A stretch of 34,369 nucleotides of DNA from Nocardiopsis sp. JB363 (GCF_900143625.1 NZ_FRFF01000010.1:1-34369); one strand, 5' to 3'; shown: positions 15,448 through 21,518, numbered from the stretch's first letter. The notes: generated by a model from the sequence alone, not told the origin. Translations and numbers: made by a program.

Positions 15448-15469
15448 GAAGCTACTCACGGGTTACTTG
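15448..15469. repeat. 22-bp direct repeat, copy 2
   Basis: GAAGCTACTCACGGGTTACT plus TG, in the same orientation as copy 1 and 242 bp away. Each copy follows closely after a hairpin, suggesting a duplicated cassette edge. Confidence 0.75.
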
Positions 15470-15632
15470 TCCTGTTGCCGGGCGCTCGGGAGAACCACCC
15501 CATGATGCCAGGAGCAGCCCGCCCGCAGGCGAACAGCAGGGATGAGGGACGATTCCGGCTGCGGGAGTGTGACCGCTTTCGGCCACCGTCGCCGCCCTGT
15601 CGCCGGGTACACCTCTACCGGAGGTGGTCACG

Positions 15633-15722
15633 ATGGCATGCGCCCACAACTGGGGGGACGGACCGAACCCGGGTACCGAGCAGTGCTCGAACTGCGGGGC
15701 GATCCGAGCGAAGAACTACTGA
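15633..15722 (+). CDS. Tiny zinc-knuckle-like protein, 29 aa
   Basis: ATG GCA TGC GCC CAC opens MACAHNWGDGPNPGTEQCSN and continues CGAIRAKNY to a TGA at 15720-15722. GGAGG at 15620-15624 stands at good distance. Cys3, His5, Cys18 and Cys21 (C-x-H ... CxxC) could bind one zinc ion, like a minimal zinc ribbon. The strong RBS and the Cys/His spacing argue for a real gene despite its size. It ends overlapping the 3' end of the convergent 67-aa Cys-rich gene by 7 bp. Confidence 0.6.
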   Translation: MACAHNWGDGPNPGTEQCSNCGAIRAKNY

Positions 15723-15919
15723 CCCACTTCGCGGGGCGTTGGCGGGTTGTGGTCCGCACAGTCCGGGCGGCACCCCCCGTCGGTGTAGTTGACCATGCTC
15801 ATCGACTGGCACCGGCTACACACCAGCCGCTTCGACCCTGGTGCCTCGTGCCGCCACTCATGGTGCCCACGACGGCAGATCCCGGACGGCCAGATGCGGG
15901 TCGGATCAGGGGTGCTCAT
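15716..15919 (-). CDS. Small Cys/His-rich protein, 67 aa
   Basis: I took the ATG at 15919 (MSTPDPTRIWPSGI). Metal-binding residues are ICRRGHHEWRHE, VCSRCQS and CRPDCADH, enough for one or two zinc ions. No signal or membrane segment. The function is unknown; small zinc proteins of this type are frequent on actinobacterial phages and plasmids. The RBS is weak. It converges with the 29-aa gene and overlaps it by 7 bp, so the two transcripts would be antisense to each other at their ends. Confidence 0.6.
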   Translation of the reverse strand: MSTPDPTRIWPSGICRRGHHEWRHEAPGSKRLVCSRCQSMSMVNYTDGGCRPDCADHNPPTPREVGQ

Positions 15920-15996
15920 GGTCAACACCGTAGACCGGCGACCCGGGGTGGGGAAGCGGGTGTCGAGAACGCGACGGAATGTCCAGGCATAGAGAA

Positions 15997-16027
15997 AGCC
16001 CCGCGCAACCGATGGTTGCGCGGGGCT
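15997..16027. terminator. Terminator hairpin for the 16058 gene
   Basis: AGCCCCGCGCAACC (15997-16010), loop GAT, GGTTGCGCGGGGCT (16014-16027). On the minus strand it is followed by TTTCT, ending the leftward accessory operon. Confidence 0.85.
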
Positions 16028-16057
16028 GGGTTCAGATTCTCGACCTCGGGTGAGGGG

Positions 16058-16531
16058 CTACTCGTCGTCGATCTTCTCGCCCTTGAGGCGTCGCAGCATC
16101 TTGCCGGCCTTGCTGGGATCCTTGCCGGCTGCCTTGACAAACCGCATCGTGCTGTCGGCGTGATCGAGCAGACGGAACAGGTCTCCGCGTTCGACGTCGC
16201 TGTAGATGTCGGAGATCGCCTGGCGGTAGGCAGTGCTGGCGTACTCCAGCCGGAACCCGGGGAGGCTGGTGTGGACGAAGACCTCCTGATCGCCTTCTTC
16301 CTCGGCCTCCAGGATTTCGTCCTTTTCCAGCGCGAGCAGGACACGAACGATCTCCTCGCGGGTGGTGCCCGGGAAGATCGGCCGCAAGTTCTGGTGCAGG
16401 TGGTGGACGCGGACCGCACGCTCGCCCGCGTTGTTCGACTCGCAGACCAGGTGGTGGAGCAGAGCGACATGCGACTGTTCGGGGGTTTCCTCCAGGCGCA
16501 GGACGCCGTTGAAATCTCGGGTGATTGCCAC
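16058..16531 (-). CDS. Hypothetical helical protein, 157 aa
   Basis: The GTG at 16531 (VAITRDFNGV) has AAGGAG on the minus strand just upstream. The protein is soluble and helical. HVALLHHLVCESNNAGERAV then TTREEIVRVLLALEKDEILE suggests a winged-helix-like arrangement (helix, turn, recognition helix, then a charged EAEEEGDQEVFVH wing), followed by a C-terminal basic helix (KAAGKDPSKAGKMLRRLKGE). DNA or protein binding is plausible but not shown. It is the last gene of the leftward accessory cluster. Confidence 0.75.
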   Translation of the reverse strand: MAITRDFNGVLRLEETPEQSHVALLHHLVCESNNAGERAVRVHHLHQNLRPIFPGTTREEIVRVLLALEKDEILEAEEEGDQEVFVHTSLPGFRLEYASTAYRQAISDIYSDVERGDLFRLLDHADSTMRFVKAAGKDPSKAGKMLRRLKGEKIDDE

Positions 16532-16617
16532 CGGTTCTCCTTCTACTGTCGGGGGTCGGTGTATTCAGGATGCCCTTGTGGGCGAGGCTTTGGGTGGACC
16601 TACGGACTTTTCCCTGG

Positions 16618-16902
16618 CTATCGGCCGCCCTGTCCTCCCGGCGGCCAGATCTGCTCCAGGCGGGGCTCCCAGAAGCAGCGGTCCTGGCGCATCCGGTACA
16701 GGGCGGTGATGGCTCCCAGCGCGGTGGACCAGGGGTCGTCTTGGGCGCCGTGCTCGTCCTCATCGAGGTCGGCCCACAGATGGTCGGCGTCCACGTCGGC
16801 CAACCGACCGGCGGCGGTGCCGTCGGTGGTCTCGACCTCGATCTCCTCATACAGGCTCATGCGGCCGGCTCCCATGAGGGCCAGGACGTCGGCGTGGTTC
16901 AT
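16618..16902 (-). CDS. Small acidic hypothetical protein, 94 aa
   Basis: The ATG at 16902 shares one base with the stop of the upstream gene (TGATG). The sequence MNHADVLALMGAGRMSLYEE is followed by an acidic core with ADVDADHLWADLDEDEHGAQ and a C-terminus with YRMRQDRCFWEPRLEQIWPP. No motif was recognised. It is coupled to the coiled-coil 206-aa protein, so the pair probably functions together. Confidence 0.72.
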   Translation of the reverse strand: MNHADVLALMGAGRMSLYEEIEVETTDGTAAGRLADVDADHLWADLDEDEHGAQDDPWSTALGAITALYRMRQDRCFWEPRLEQIWPPGGQGGR

Positions 16903-17522
16903 CAGCGCTCCCTCTGCATGGTGCGGCCGAGCGTGTGCATCTGCTCGGCCAGATCCTGGAACTGGCGCACCTGAGGGTCGTTCGGGGCCAGAGCGGCTGC
17001 CGCTTGCAGCGAGGACCGCAGCCGGGCGGCCTCCCTCTGAACTTCCTTCCCGCAGGGCAGCAGGGTGTGGGCCAGCTCGGACAGGCGCTCGGGGGTATCC
17101 CAATCCGGTCGGGCCCGACCGGCCAGTTCGTCGACCTTCTGGTCCAGGCGCTCGCGGGCCTCGCTCTCCTCCTCGATGGCGCCCGGGTCGATCTTGCCGA
17201 GCCGGCTGATCCTGGAGGTGCGCTCGTCTGAGTCCAGGTCGGGGTCGGCCAGCAGCCCGGCGCGTTCCCGGGCGCGGTCGGCCTTGCGGGTCAGCGTTCC
17301 GATCTGGCGGCGCAGCTCCATGATCAGGTCCAGGGTGAACTGGGTCTCGCGGTCCAGGGCCAGGGTGGGGTCGATGCGCAGCGTGTCGGCGAGCCGGTCC
17401 AGGGCGCTGCGCACCTGGGGGTCGGTGGCGGTTTCCAGGGCACGGTGCAGAGTTTCGTGGGCGCGGCGCACGGCCGGGTGGGTGCGCACAGCCTGGGCCG
17501 GGGTCATCGTGGTGGCGTTCAA
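16902..17522 (-). CDS. Coiled-coil hypothetical protein, 206 aa
   Basis: A TTG at 17522 (LNATTMTPAQAVRTHPAV) sits 5-6 bases after GGAGAG, and I prefer it; the in-frame ATG at 17507 is about 20 bases from that site. Nearly the whole protein is charged helix, with heptad-like runs RKADRARERAGLLADPDLDS, EESEARERLDQKVDELAGRA and EVQREAARLRSSLQAAAALA. It is a likely coiled-coil scaffold or DNA-organising protein, but no family was recognised. It is upstream of, and coupled to, the 94-aa gene. Confidence 0.74.
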   Translation of the reverse strand: MNATTMTPAQAVRTHPAVRRAHETLHRALETATDPQVRSALDRLADTLRIDPTLALDRETQFTLDLIMELRRQIGTLTRKADRARERAGLLADPDLDSDERTSRISRLGKIDPGAIEEESEARERLDQKVDELAGRARPDWDTPERLSELAHTLLPCGKEVQREAARLRSSLQAAAALAPNDPQVRQFQDLAEQMHTLGRTMQRER

Positions 17523-17551
17523 GATCTCTCCTGCTTCTCGTGGGCAAGGAA

Positions 17552-17580
17552 GCGGCCCGCCCCCGGCAAGGGGCGGCCGC
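17552..17580. terminator. Imperfect hairpin between 17522 and 17606
   Basis: GCGGCC-C-GCCCC with loop CGGCAA and GGGGC-GGCCGC, one bulged base. It could be an attenuator within the leftward cluster. Confidence 0.55.
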
Positions 17581-17605
17581 GGGCGTGTGGTGTTGTTCGG
17601 GGGTT

Positions 17606-18199
17606 TCAGGCCGCCCTGCACTCCGGCACGTCACCGGTCAGGGTGGCGCCGGGCCACGCGTGGTCGACCATCCACTGCGCCTCGGCCCGATCGGTGGCGC
17701 GCACGCAGTAGGTAGGGCCGCCGTTCGCTCGGGCGGCCGTGGTTGGCCACCACCAGTCGGGCCGGGTCGGGTCGTAGCGGCGGGCGTCGAGCATCCGTAC
17801 CCGGTCGGGGTCGGGCCACAGCCTGCGCAGCGGGGCCAGGGCCTCATCGAGGGTGGGCCCGTACTTGATGTAGGGGTGCACGCCGGGCTCTTCGGTGAAG
17901 TGGAAGGTGATGCGCCACCATCCGTCGCGTTCCCACACCCGCTCGGCCAGGCGGTGGTGGGCTTGGGTGAGTGTGAGGGTGTGGCGCGGGTCGGTGCCGG
18001 CCAGGCGGCCGTCCACCCAGATCCAGGACAGGGCCGGCCCCACGCGGTAGTGGGAGTCATCGGGGTGGGCCAGGCCGTCGATGGTGACCTGGGTGCGGGT
18101 CTGGTCGCGGTGGTGGGTGTGGGTGATGGTGGCGCTGGTCAGTCCGGCGGTGTGCGCGGCGGTGTGGAGTCGTCGGGCCGCAGGCGGTGAAGTACTCAC
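17606..18199 (-). CDS. Hypothetical protein, 197 aa
   Basis: The GTG at 18199 (VSTSPPAARRLHTAAHTAGL) has AAGGAAG upstream at suitable distance. The sequence is strand-rich and aromatic: TSATITHTHHRDQTRTQVTI, YRVGPALSWIWVDGRLAGTD, ERDGWWRITFHFTEEPGVHP, RRYDPTRPDWWWPTTAARAN. No catalytic pattern was recognised. The many His residues and repeated TH/TR alternation look like a small beta-sandwich or a ligand-binding domain, but this is only an impression. Confidence 0.74.
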   Translation of the reverse strand: MSTSPPAARRLHTAAHTAGLTSATITHTHHRDQTRTQVTIDGLAHPDDSHYRVGPALSWIWVDGRLAGTDPRHTLTLTQAHHRLAERVWERDGWWRITFHFTEEPGVHPYIKYGPTLDEALAPLRRLWPDPDRVRMLDARRYDPTRPDWWWPTTAARANGGPTYCVRATDRAEAQWMVDHAWPGATLTGDVPECRAA

Positions 18200-18225
18200 A
18201 GGAGGTGCTTCCTTGTCGGGGGGTG

Positions 18226-18272
18226 GGTGGACCGGGCGGTCCCCCCACCCCCGCAACCACAGGTTGCGGGGG
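18226..18272. terminator. GGTGGACCGG module plus CCGCAACC hairpin
   Basis: GGTGGACCGGGCGGTCCCCC (18226-18245) is directly followed by a hairpin CCCCGCAACC (18249-18258), loop ACA, GGTTGCGGGG (18262-18271). The same module recurs at 21263-21313 with one base different in the first part. Confidence 0.75.
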
Positions 18273-18308
18273 CAGAGGCACGGCGTCGGGTCGGGGTGGG
18301 CCGGCGGG

Positions 18309-18566
18309 CTAGAACAGGGGGTCGTGGGTGGCGGCGACCGTCTTCTCGTCCTGCAGGAGGTGGCCGTGGGCGGGGCACATGGCGCGGTTGCGTTCGGCCC
18401 ACAGCTCCCAGGGGGCGCCGTCGGCGTCGGTGGCGTAGCCGGCCGGGATGCGGTCCAGGTCGGGGGAGTCGATCAGCAGCGGCTGGTCGCCCTCGTCGTC
18501 CATGAGGGTGCGGATGCAGCTGGGGGCGTCGCAGCCCACCCGGTACCAGGTGGTGGGGTCGAACAT
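18309..18566 (-). CDS. Small Cys-containing protein, 85 aa
   Basis: The ATG at 18566 (MFDPTTWYRVGCDAPSCIRT) follows GAGGAG on the minus strand. CDAPSC near the N-terminus and CPAHGH near the C-terminus could bind a metal together. The middle is acidic (MDDEGDQPLLIDSPDLDRIP) and the end carries WELWAERNRAMCPAHGHLLQ. No function is known. It is part of a run of short Cys/His proteins in the leftward accessory cluster. Confidence 0.72.
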   Translation of the reverse strand: MFDPTTWYRVGCDAPSCIRTLMDDEGDQPLLIDSPDLDRIPAGYATDADGAPWELWAERNRAMCPAHGHLLQDEKTVAATHDPLF

Positions 18567-18600
18567 CGTCTTCTCCTCTGCTCTTGGGGTAGACAGGGGC

Positions 18601-18633
18601 GGGGCCCACCGCATCGGTAGTGCGGTGGGCCCC
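18601..18633. terminator. Hairpin between 18566 and 18648
   Basis: GGGGCCCACCGCA (18601-18613), loop TCGGTAG, TGCGGTGGGCCCC (18621-18633), then TTCGTG. Confidence 0.8.
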
Positions 18634-18647
18634 TTCGTGTGGTCGGG

Positions 18648-18848
18648 TCAGAACAGGGCGGGCTGATCCACCGGGTCGACCAGGAGCTCGGACATCGCGG
18701 TCACCGCCAGCTCCGGGCGTCCGGCCAACCAGTGGTGGGCCCGGTCGGTGTGGGTCGCGCACAGGTCGTAGACGTACTCGCCCTCGGGTGCCTGGTAGCG
18801 CAGCCGGTGGTCGGGTTCCTCCTCGCAGTCCAGATCGGCGCAGCTCAC
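18648..18848 (-). CDS. Small Cys/His protein, 66 aa
   Basis: The GTG at 18848 overlaps the upstream stop by GTGA, with GGAGAGGAG upstream. CADLDCEEEPDHRLRYQAPE and then YDLCATHTDRAHHWL supply Cys3, Cys8, Cys30 and His32, a compact zinc-binding set. No function is known. It is translationally coupled to the 59-aa protein and through it to the Nudix gene. Confidence 0.72.
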   Translation of the reverse strand: MSCADLDCEEEPDHRLRYQAPEGEYVYDLCATHTDRAHHWLAGRPELAVTAMSELLVDPVDQPALF

Positions 18849-19024
18849 GCTCGCTCCTCTCCGGCGGGCAGGTAGCCACGGCGCATCCCGATGCCGGTCA
18901 GCCGGCGACGCACCTGGTGGCGTGAAGGGGCCGGTGACGGTACCGGGGGCAGGCCCAGTTCAGCGCGTAGCACGGCCCAGGCCGGAGACCCCAGCACTTC
19001 GTCGACGGTGATCCGGGGTTTCAT
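18845..19024 (-). CDS. Small basic protein, 59 aa
   Basis: The ATG at 19024 overlaps the Nudix stop by ATGA. The sequence MKPRITVDEVLGSPAWAVLR is followed by AELGLPPVPSPAPSRHQVRR and ends RRLTGIGMRRGYLPAGEERA. A basic C-terminal helix suggests nucleic acid or protein binding, but nothing specific. It sits between two coupled genes and could simply serve the operon. Confidence 0.65.
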   Translation of the reverse strand: MKPRITVDEVLGSPAWAVLRAELGLPPVPSPAPSRHQVRRRLTGIGMRRGYLPAGEERA

Positions 19025-19605
19025 GGCCGCCCTCCCAGCCAGTACTCGCCGGGCGGGGTGGTGTACGCCTGTTCGGCCACGTCCAGAGCGGCGACGGTCA
19101 GGCCCTTGAGGTGACCGGTCTCGTGCAGCAGCCGGATCCACACCGCCTCCAGCGAAGCGTCGGGTTGCTCGGCGGGGGTACCGCCGGCCCGGTAGTGCTC
19201 CAGGGTGGCCAGAGCCAGGGCCCCCACCTGTGTGGGGGTGTACCAGGCGGCGCCCTTGGTCTCGCCCGGGGCCGGACGGAGCCGGCCGGTGACGGTGGCG
19301 GCGGCGACCTCCCATTCGTGGCCCGGGCGTGGGGTGGCGGGCAGGGACGCGCACAGGTTGGGCAGGTGCCCGCGCCAGAGCGTGGTGGGTGCGCCCACCA
19401 CGGTCAGGCCGACCTCTTCTTCGACTTCGGCAACCAGGGCGGAGGCCACATCGGTGTGGGCGTCCTTGACGTGACCGGCCACGGGGGCGGTGCCCTTAGG
19501 CCACCAGCCGCGGGTGACCATGAGCAGGTCCCCGGCCGGGTTCTCGATGATGACGCCGACGCTGGTGCCGCAGCACCGCTTCGCGGTGGTGTTCGTGGTG
19601 CTCAT
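19021..19605 (-). CDS. Nudix hydrolase, 194 aa
   Basis: The ATG at 19605 has AAGGAG upstream. The strand CCGTSVGVIIENPAGDLLMV leads to a Nudix box, GHVKDAHTDVASALVAEVEE then EVGL (residues 44-67), with the metal-binding EVEEE intact. The box has one extra residue before the A-E-x-x-E-E part, and His/Thr where the first Glu of GX5E would be, a variant seen in some actinobacterial Nudix enzymes. The family hydrolyses nucleoside diphosphates linked to another group (NAD, ADP-ribose, NTPs); the substrate here is unknown. It lies in a cluster with HIT and deoxyribosyltransferase-like genes, hinting at nucleotide turnover. Confidence 0.85.
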   Translation of the reverse strand: MSTTNTTAKRCCGTSVGVIIENPAGDLLMVTRGWWPKGTAPVAGHVKDAHTDVASALVAEVEEEVGLTVVGAPTTLWRGHLPNLCASLPATPRPGHEWEVAAATVTGRLRPAPGETKGAAWYTPTQVGALALATLEHYRAGGTPAEQPDASLEAVWIRLLHETGHLKGLTVAALDVAEQAYTTPPGEYWLGGRP

Positions 19606-19636
19606 ACTGGGGGTGCTCCTTTGCGGGAGTAGTGCG

Positions 19637-19679
19637 GCCCGCCCCGGTCCTTGTCGGCAAAACCAGTGCCGGGGCGGGC
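19637..19679. terminator. Hairpin in the leader of the Nudix gene
   Basis: GCCCGCCCCGG (19637-19647) pairs with CCGGGGCGGGC (19669-19679) over a 21-base loop. It is upstream of the Nudix start and downstream of the 19762 gene, so it could end one transcript or attenuate the next. Confidence 0.6.
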
Positions 19680-19761
19680 TGTCTGCTTTCCTCGTACGCC
19701 TTCGTGTGGCGTGGGCCGGGTGGCCTCTGCACCCCTCCCCCGGCGGGGAGGAGTGCAGGGA

Positions 19762-20244
19762 TCAACCGGAGATGAGGGCCAAGGCGGCGGCCGCGGTCTC
19801 GCGCAGGCTCGTTCGGACCGGAGCGCCGAAGCGCTTCGCCACGTAGATCAGGTAGCGGTTGCGCTCGGGGTTGGCGCAATCCGGAGGGCATCCCAGGACC
19901 GCGCGGCCCGTGGGGGCGTCCAAACCGAACTCCACGTTGGTGGTCATGGCGGGCATGGTGCGCAGGTCGCGGGGGATCCAGAACAGGATCGCGTCGGCGT
20001 CGGCGCGGGCGGCGGTCTCCCAGTCGACCTGGTGCTCGTAGCGCTGGGCCCGGACCCCGTCCCGCGATTCGGGGGACAGGACGGTCAGCGTCTCGGGGCC
20101 GGCCCACAGGCCGGTGAGGAGGTCCAGGGCCTGGGGCCTCCAGGAGGGGACCGGGGTGCGCTTGTCGGGGGTGGGGCCGGCCAGGAACACGCTGGGGCCG
20201 GTGGCCGGGTAGGTCTCGCGGGCCATGATCAGCTGGGTGGTCAC
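19762..20244 (-). CDS. Nucleoside 2-deoxyribosyltransferase-like protein, 160 aa
   Basis: The GTG at 20244 has AAGGAG six bases upstream. The family pattern is clear: VFLAGPTP (19-26), SWRPQALDLL, YEHQVDWE (69-76), ILFWIPRD (86-93), then MPAMTTNVEFG (97-107) and ERNRYLIYVAKRFG. This is the deoxyribosyltransferase-related fold (Nuc_deoxyrib_tr2 type) that binds nucleotides or sugars and is common in actinobacteria, where the exact reaction is often unproven. It may move or hydrolyse deoxyribose or ADP-ribose groups. It lies between HIT and Nudix genes in a co-directional run, consistent with a joint role in nucleotide salvage or modification. Confidence 0.85.
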   Translation of the reverse strand: MTTQLIMARETYPATGPSVFLAGPTPDKRTPVPSWRPQALDLLTGLWAGPETLTVLSPESRDGVRAQRYEHQVDWETAARADADAILFWIPRDLRTMPAMTTNVEFGLDAPTGRAVLGCPPDCANPERNRYLIYVAKRFGAPVRTSLRETAAAALALISG

Positions 20245-20286
20245 CAGGGGCTCCTTCGTGCGAGGTGTGCTTGGGGGTGGGGGGTC

Positions 20287-20649
20287 TTACCGCTTGGCGG
20301 CGGCGCGCGCCTCGTGCTGGGGGGTCCAGGGCAGCGGCAGATCGTCGCCGGCCGCGCGGGGGACCACGTGCACGTGCAGGTGGAACACGCTCTGAGTGGC
20401 GGCGGCGCCCTTGGAGGTGATCAGGTTCGCGGTCGGGAGTTGGGCCATCAGTTCGGCGGCGCGGGCCATGGTGGCGGCGGTGACGGCCGCATCGACGCCG
20501 GCGTCCTGCACGTGGGTGCGGGGGATGACCATGAGGTGTCCGTCGTTCACGCCTCCGGAGCGGGGGCGGATGGCCAGGGCGTCGGGCCACTGGCGGACGA
20601 CGGTGGCGGGGGCGGTGCCGTCGGCGATTCGACAGAAAACGCAGTTCAT
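20287..20649 (-). CDS. HIT-family nucleotide-binding protein, 120 aa
   Basis: The ATG at 20649 (MNCVFCRIADGTAPA) follows CTGGAGA. CxxC near the start, then the HIT signature FHLHVHVVP (His90, His92, His94) give a typical HIT hydrolase, which cleaves AMP from adenylated or nucleotide-linked substrates. Length and layout match ordinary bacterial HIT proteins. It is the first gene after the divergent regulatory region 20650-20761, so it heads the leftward cluster and is the gene most likely controlled by the divergent HTH protein at 20762. Confidence 0.9.
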   Translation of the reverse strand: MNCVFCRIADGTAPATVVRQWPDALAIRPRSGGVNDGHLMVIPRTHVQDAGVDAAVTAATMARAAELMAQLPTANLITSKGAAATQSVFHLHVHVVPRAAGDDLPLPWTPQHEARAAAKR

Positions 20650-20682
20650 GGGGTCTCCAGTCCGGGGGGTGTCCCCCAACGC

Positions 20683-20747
20683 ACGTTGTCACTACGGTGA
20701 TGACAACGTAAGCCGCTCGCCCCAGCTTGTCAACACCGTAGTGACAA
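20683..20747. promoter_or_regulatory. Two TTGTCA-N9-TGACAA operators with promoters
   Basis: ACGTTGTCA-N9-TGACAACGT (20683-20709) is a perfect dyad. TTGTCA-N9-TGACAA (20727-20747) repeats its core. For the rightward gene, TTGTCA (20727-20732) is followed after exactly 17 bases by TATTTT (20750-20755), a convincing sigma-70 type promoter. The first transcribed base would then be at or next to the ATG at 20762. Confidence 0.8.
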
Positions 20748-20761
20748 CGTATTTTGGGTGC

Positions 20762-20986
20762 ATGATCAACTCCGACGACCCCGACGACCCCTACCTGGAG
20801 ATCGTCGACATCGCCGAGCACCTGGGGGTGAAGGTCGCCTCCGTGCGCCGCTACCGGGCACGCGGAGGATTGCCCGACCCCGACGGCCGTGCGGGCCAGT
20901 CGCCTCTGTGGCTGCGCAGCACCATCACCACCTGGGCGCGAGATCGCCCCGGCCAGGGATGGCGCAAGGACCGCACCAACACCTGA
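20762..20986 (+). CDS. AlpA/MerR-like HTH regulator, 74 aa
   Basis: The ATG at 20762 lies only 6 bases past the -10 box, so the mRNA is probably leaderless. The protein MINSDDPDDPYLEIVDIAEH continues LGVKVASVRRYRARGGLPDP, a helix-turn-helix (residues 13-36) as in MerR or AlpA/excisionase-type small regulators, with a wing LWLRSTITTWARDRPG. It likely binds the two TTGTCA-N9-TGACAA dyads between itself and the HIT gene, giving autoregulation and control of the leftward cluster. The lack of an effector domain fits a simple repressor, or a recombination directionality factor; no integrase is present here. Confidence 0.82.
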   Translation: MINSDDPDDPYLEIVDIAEHLGVKVASVRRYRARGGLPDPDGRAGQSPLWLRSTITTWARDRPGQGWRKDRTNT

Positions 20987-21005
20987 GATCGACGACCGAT
21001 TGCGT

Positions 21006-21033
21006 GTGGCCCCGAGGTGTTCCTCGGGGCCAC
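21006..21033 (+). terminator. Terminator after the HTH gene
   Basis: GTGGCCCCGAGG (21006-21017), loop TGTT, CCTCGGGGCCAC (21022-21033). Confidence 0.8.
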
Positions 21034-21058
21034 AACCGTGTTCGGGGCCGGTGGCGGC

Positions 21059-21181
21059 TCAGTGGTTGTTGTGCGGGTGGGAGGGGCCGGGGTCGGAGGG
21101 GTCGTACCAGTCCCCGCATACCGGGCACTGCCGGTCGGACAGCACCGGGTCGAGCGTGGCGTGGGGGGCGGACAAGCGCAT
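21059..21181 (-). CDS. Tiny Cys/His protein, 40 aa
   Basis: From the ATG at 21181: MRLSAPHATLDPVLSDRQCP, then VCGDWYDPSDPGPSHPHNNH. The CPVCGDWYDP and C-terminal HPHNNH could bind one zinc ion. AGAGGA lies upstream, rather far. Similar CxxC + His micro-proteins occur at 15633, 15716 and 28963 in this plasmid, which supports the call; the function is unknown. Confidence 0.5.
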   Translation of the reverse strand: MRLSAPHATLDPVLSDRQCPVCGDWYDPSDPGPSHPHNNH

Positions 21182-21210
21182 ACGATCGGTGTCCTCTCTG
21201 TAGGGAGAGC

Positions 21211-21252
21211 GACGGCCCCACCCCGCTGCCAGGCGAATCGGGTGGGGCCGTC
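21211..21252. terminator. Hairpin with T-tract
   Basis: GACGGCCCCACCC (21211-21223) pairs with GGGTGGGGCCGTC (21240-21252), followed by TTTCG on the plus strand. Confidence 0.75.
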
Positions 21253-21262
21253 TTTCGCGTGT

Positions 21263-21313
21263 GGTGGACCGGACGGTCCCCCCGCACGCCCCGCAACTCT
21301 TCGTTGCGGGGCG
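21263..21313. terminator. GGTGGACCGG module plus CCGCAAC hairpin, second copy
   Basis: GGTGGACCGGACGGTCCCCC (21263-21282), then CGCCCCGCAAC (21287-21297), loop TCTTC, GTTGCGGGGCG (21303-21313). Compare 18226-18272. Confidence 0.75.
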
Positions 21314-21336
21314 GTCAGAGCCAACGTCCGGGCGTA

Positions 21337-21417
21337 CTAGTCGGTGCGCATGATCACGTAGAGGCCGTCGCGCTTGTGGGGCAGGGTGATCGGCGCGGTG
21401 GTGGTCGTGGTGGTCAT
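21337..21417 (-). CDS. Possible 26-aa peptide gene
   Basis: The frame MTTTTTTAPITLPHKRDGLY continues VIMRTD. A strong AAGGAG stands 8 bases before the ATG at 21417. Six Thr codons in a row and the hydrophobic-basic tail are unusual. It sits downstream of the FtsK-like gene, within the same leftward region. The RBS supports translation; a leader peptide or small effector is possible, and the product is unknown. Confidence 0.5.
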   Translation of the reverse strand: MTTTTTTAPITLPHKRDGLYVIMRTD

Positions 21418-21491
21418 CGGGTGGCTCCTTGCTACAGAAGGCGGATCTGGGTCGGGGGCAAAGCGGCGAATTACGTCGAGTGAGGGGAAAC

Positions 21492-21518
21492 GGGTTCGGG
21501 TGCACACCACCCGAACCC
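21492..21518. terminator. Hairpin downstream of the FtsK-like gene
   Basis: GGGTTCGGGTG (21492-21502), loop CACAC, CACCCGAACCC (21508-21518). It lies just beyond the operator-bearing repeat. Confidence 0.7.

Larger units (their letters stand above)
14905..15632. other. Long spacer with several hairpins and a coding remnant
   Basis: About 730 bp without a supported gene. It contains hairpins at 15015-15041, 15180-15210 and 15391-15417, a GAGACG/CGTCTC dyad near 14981-14996, a 22-bp direct repeat (15206-15227 and 15448-15469) and a short minus-strand reading frame tail at 15318-15388. The density of terminators and the remnant suggest a site of past rearrangement. Confidence 0.6.

Noticed and set aside
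15542..17209. 555-aa plus-strand ORF
   Set aside because: It crosses two strong hairpins and several minus-strand genes with good ribosome sites, and its sequence has no coherent domain.
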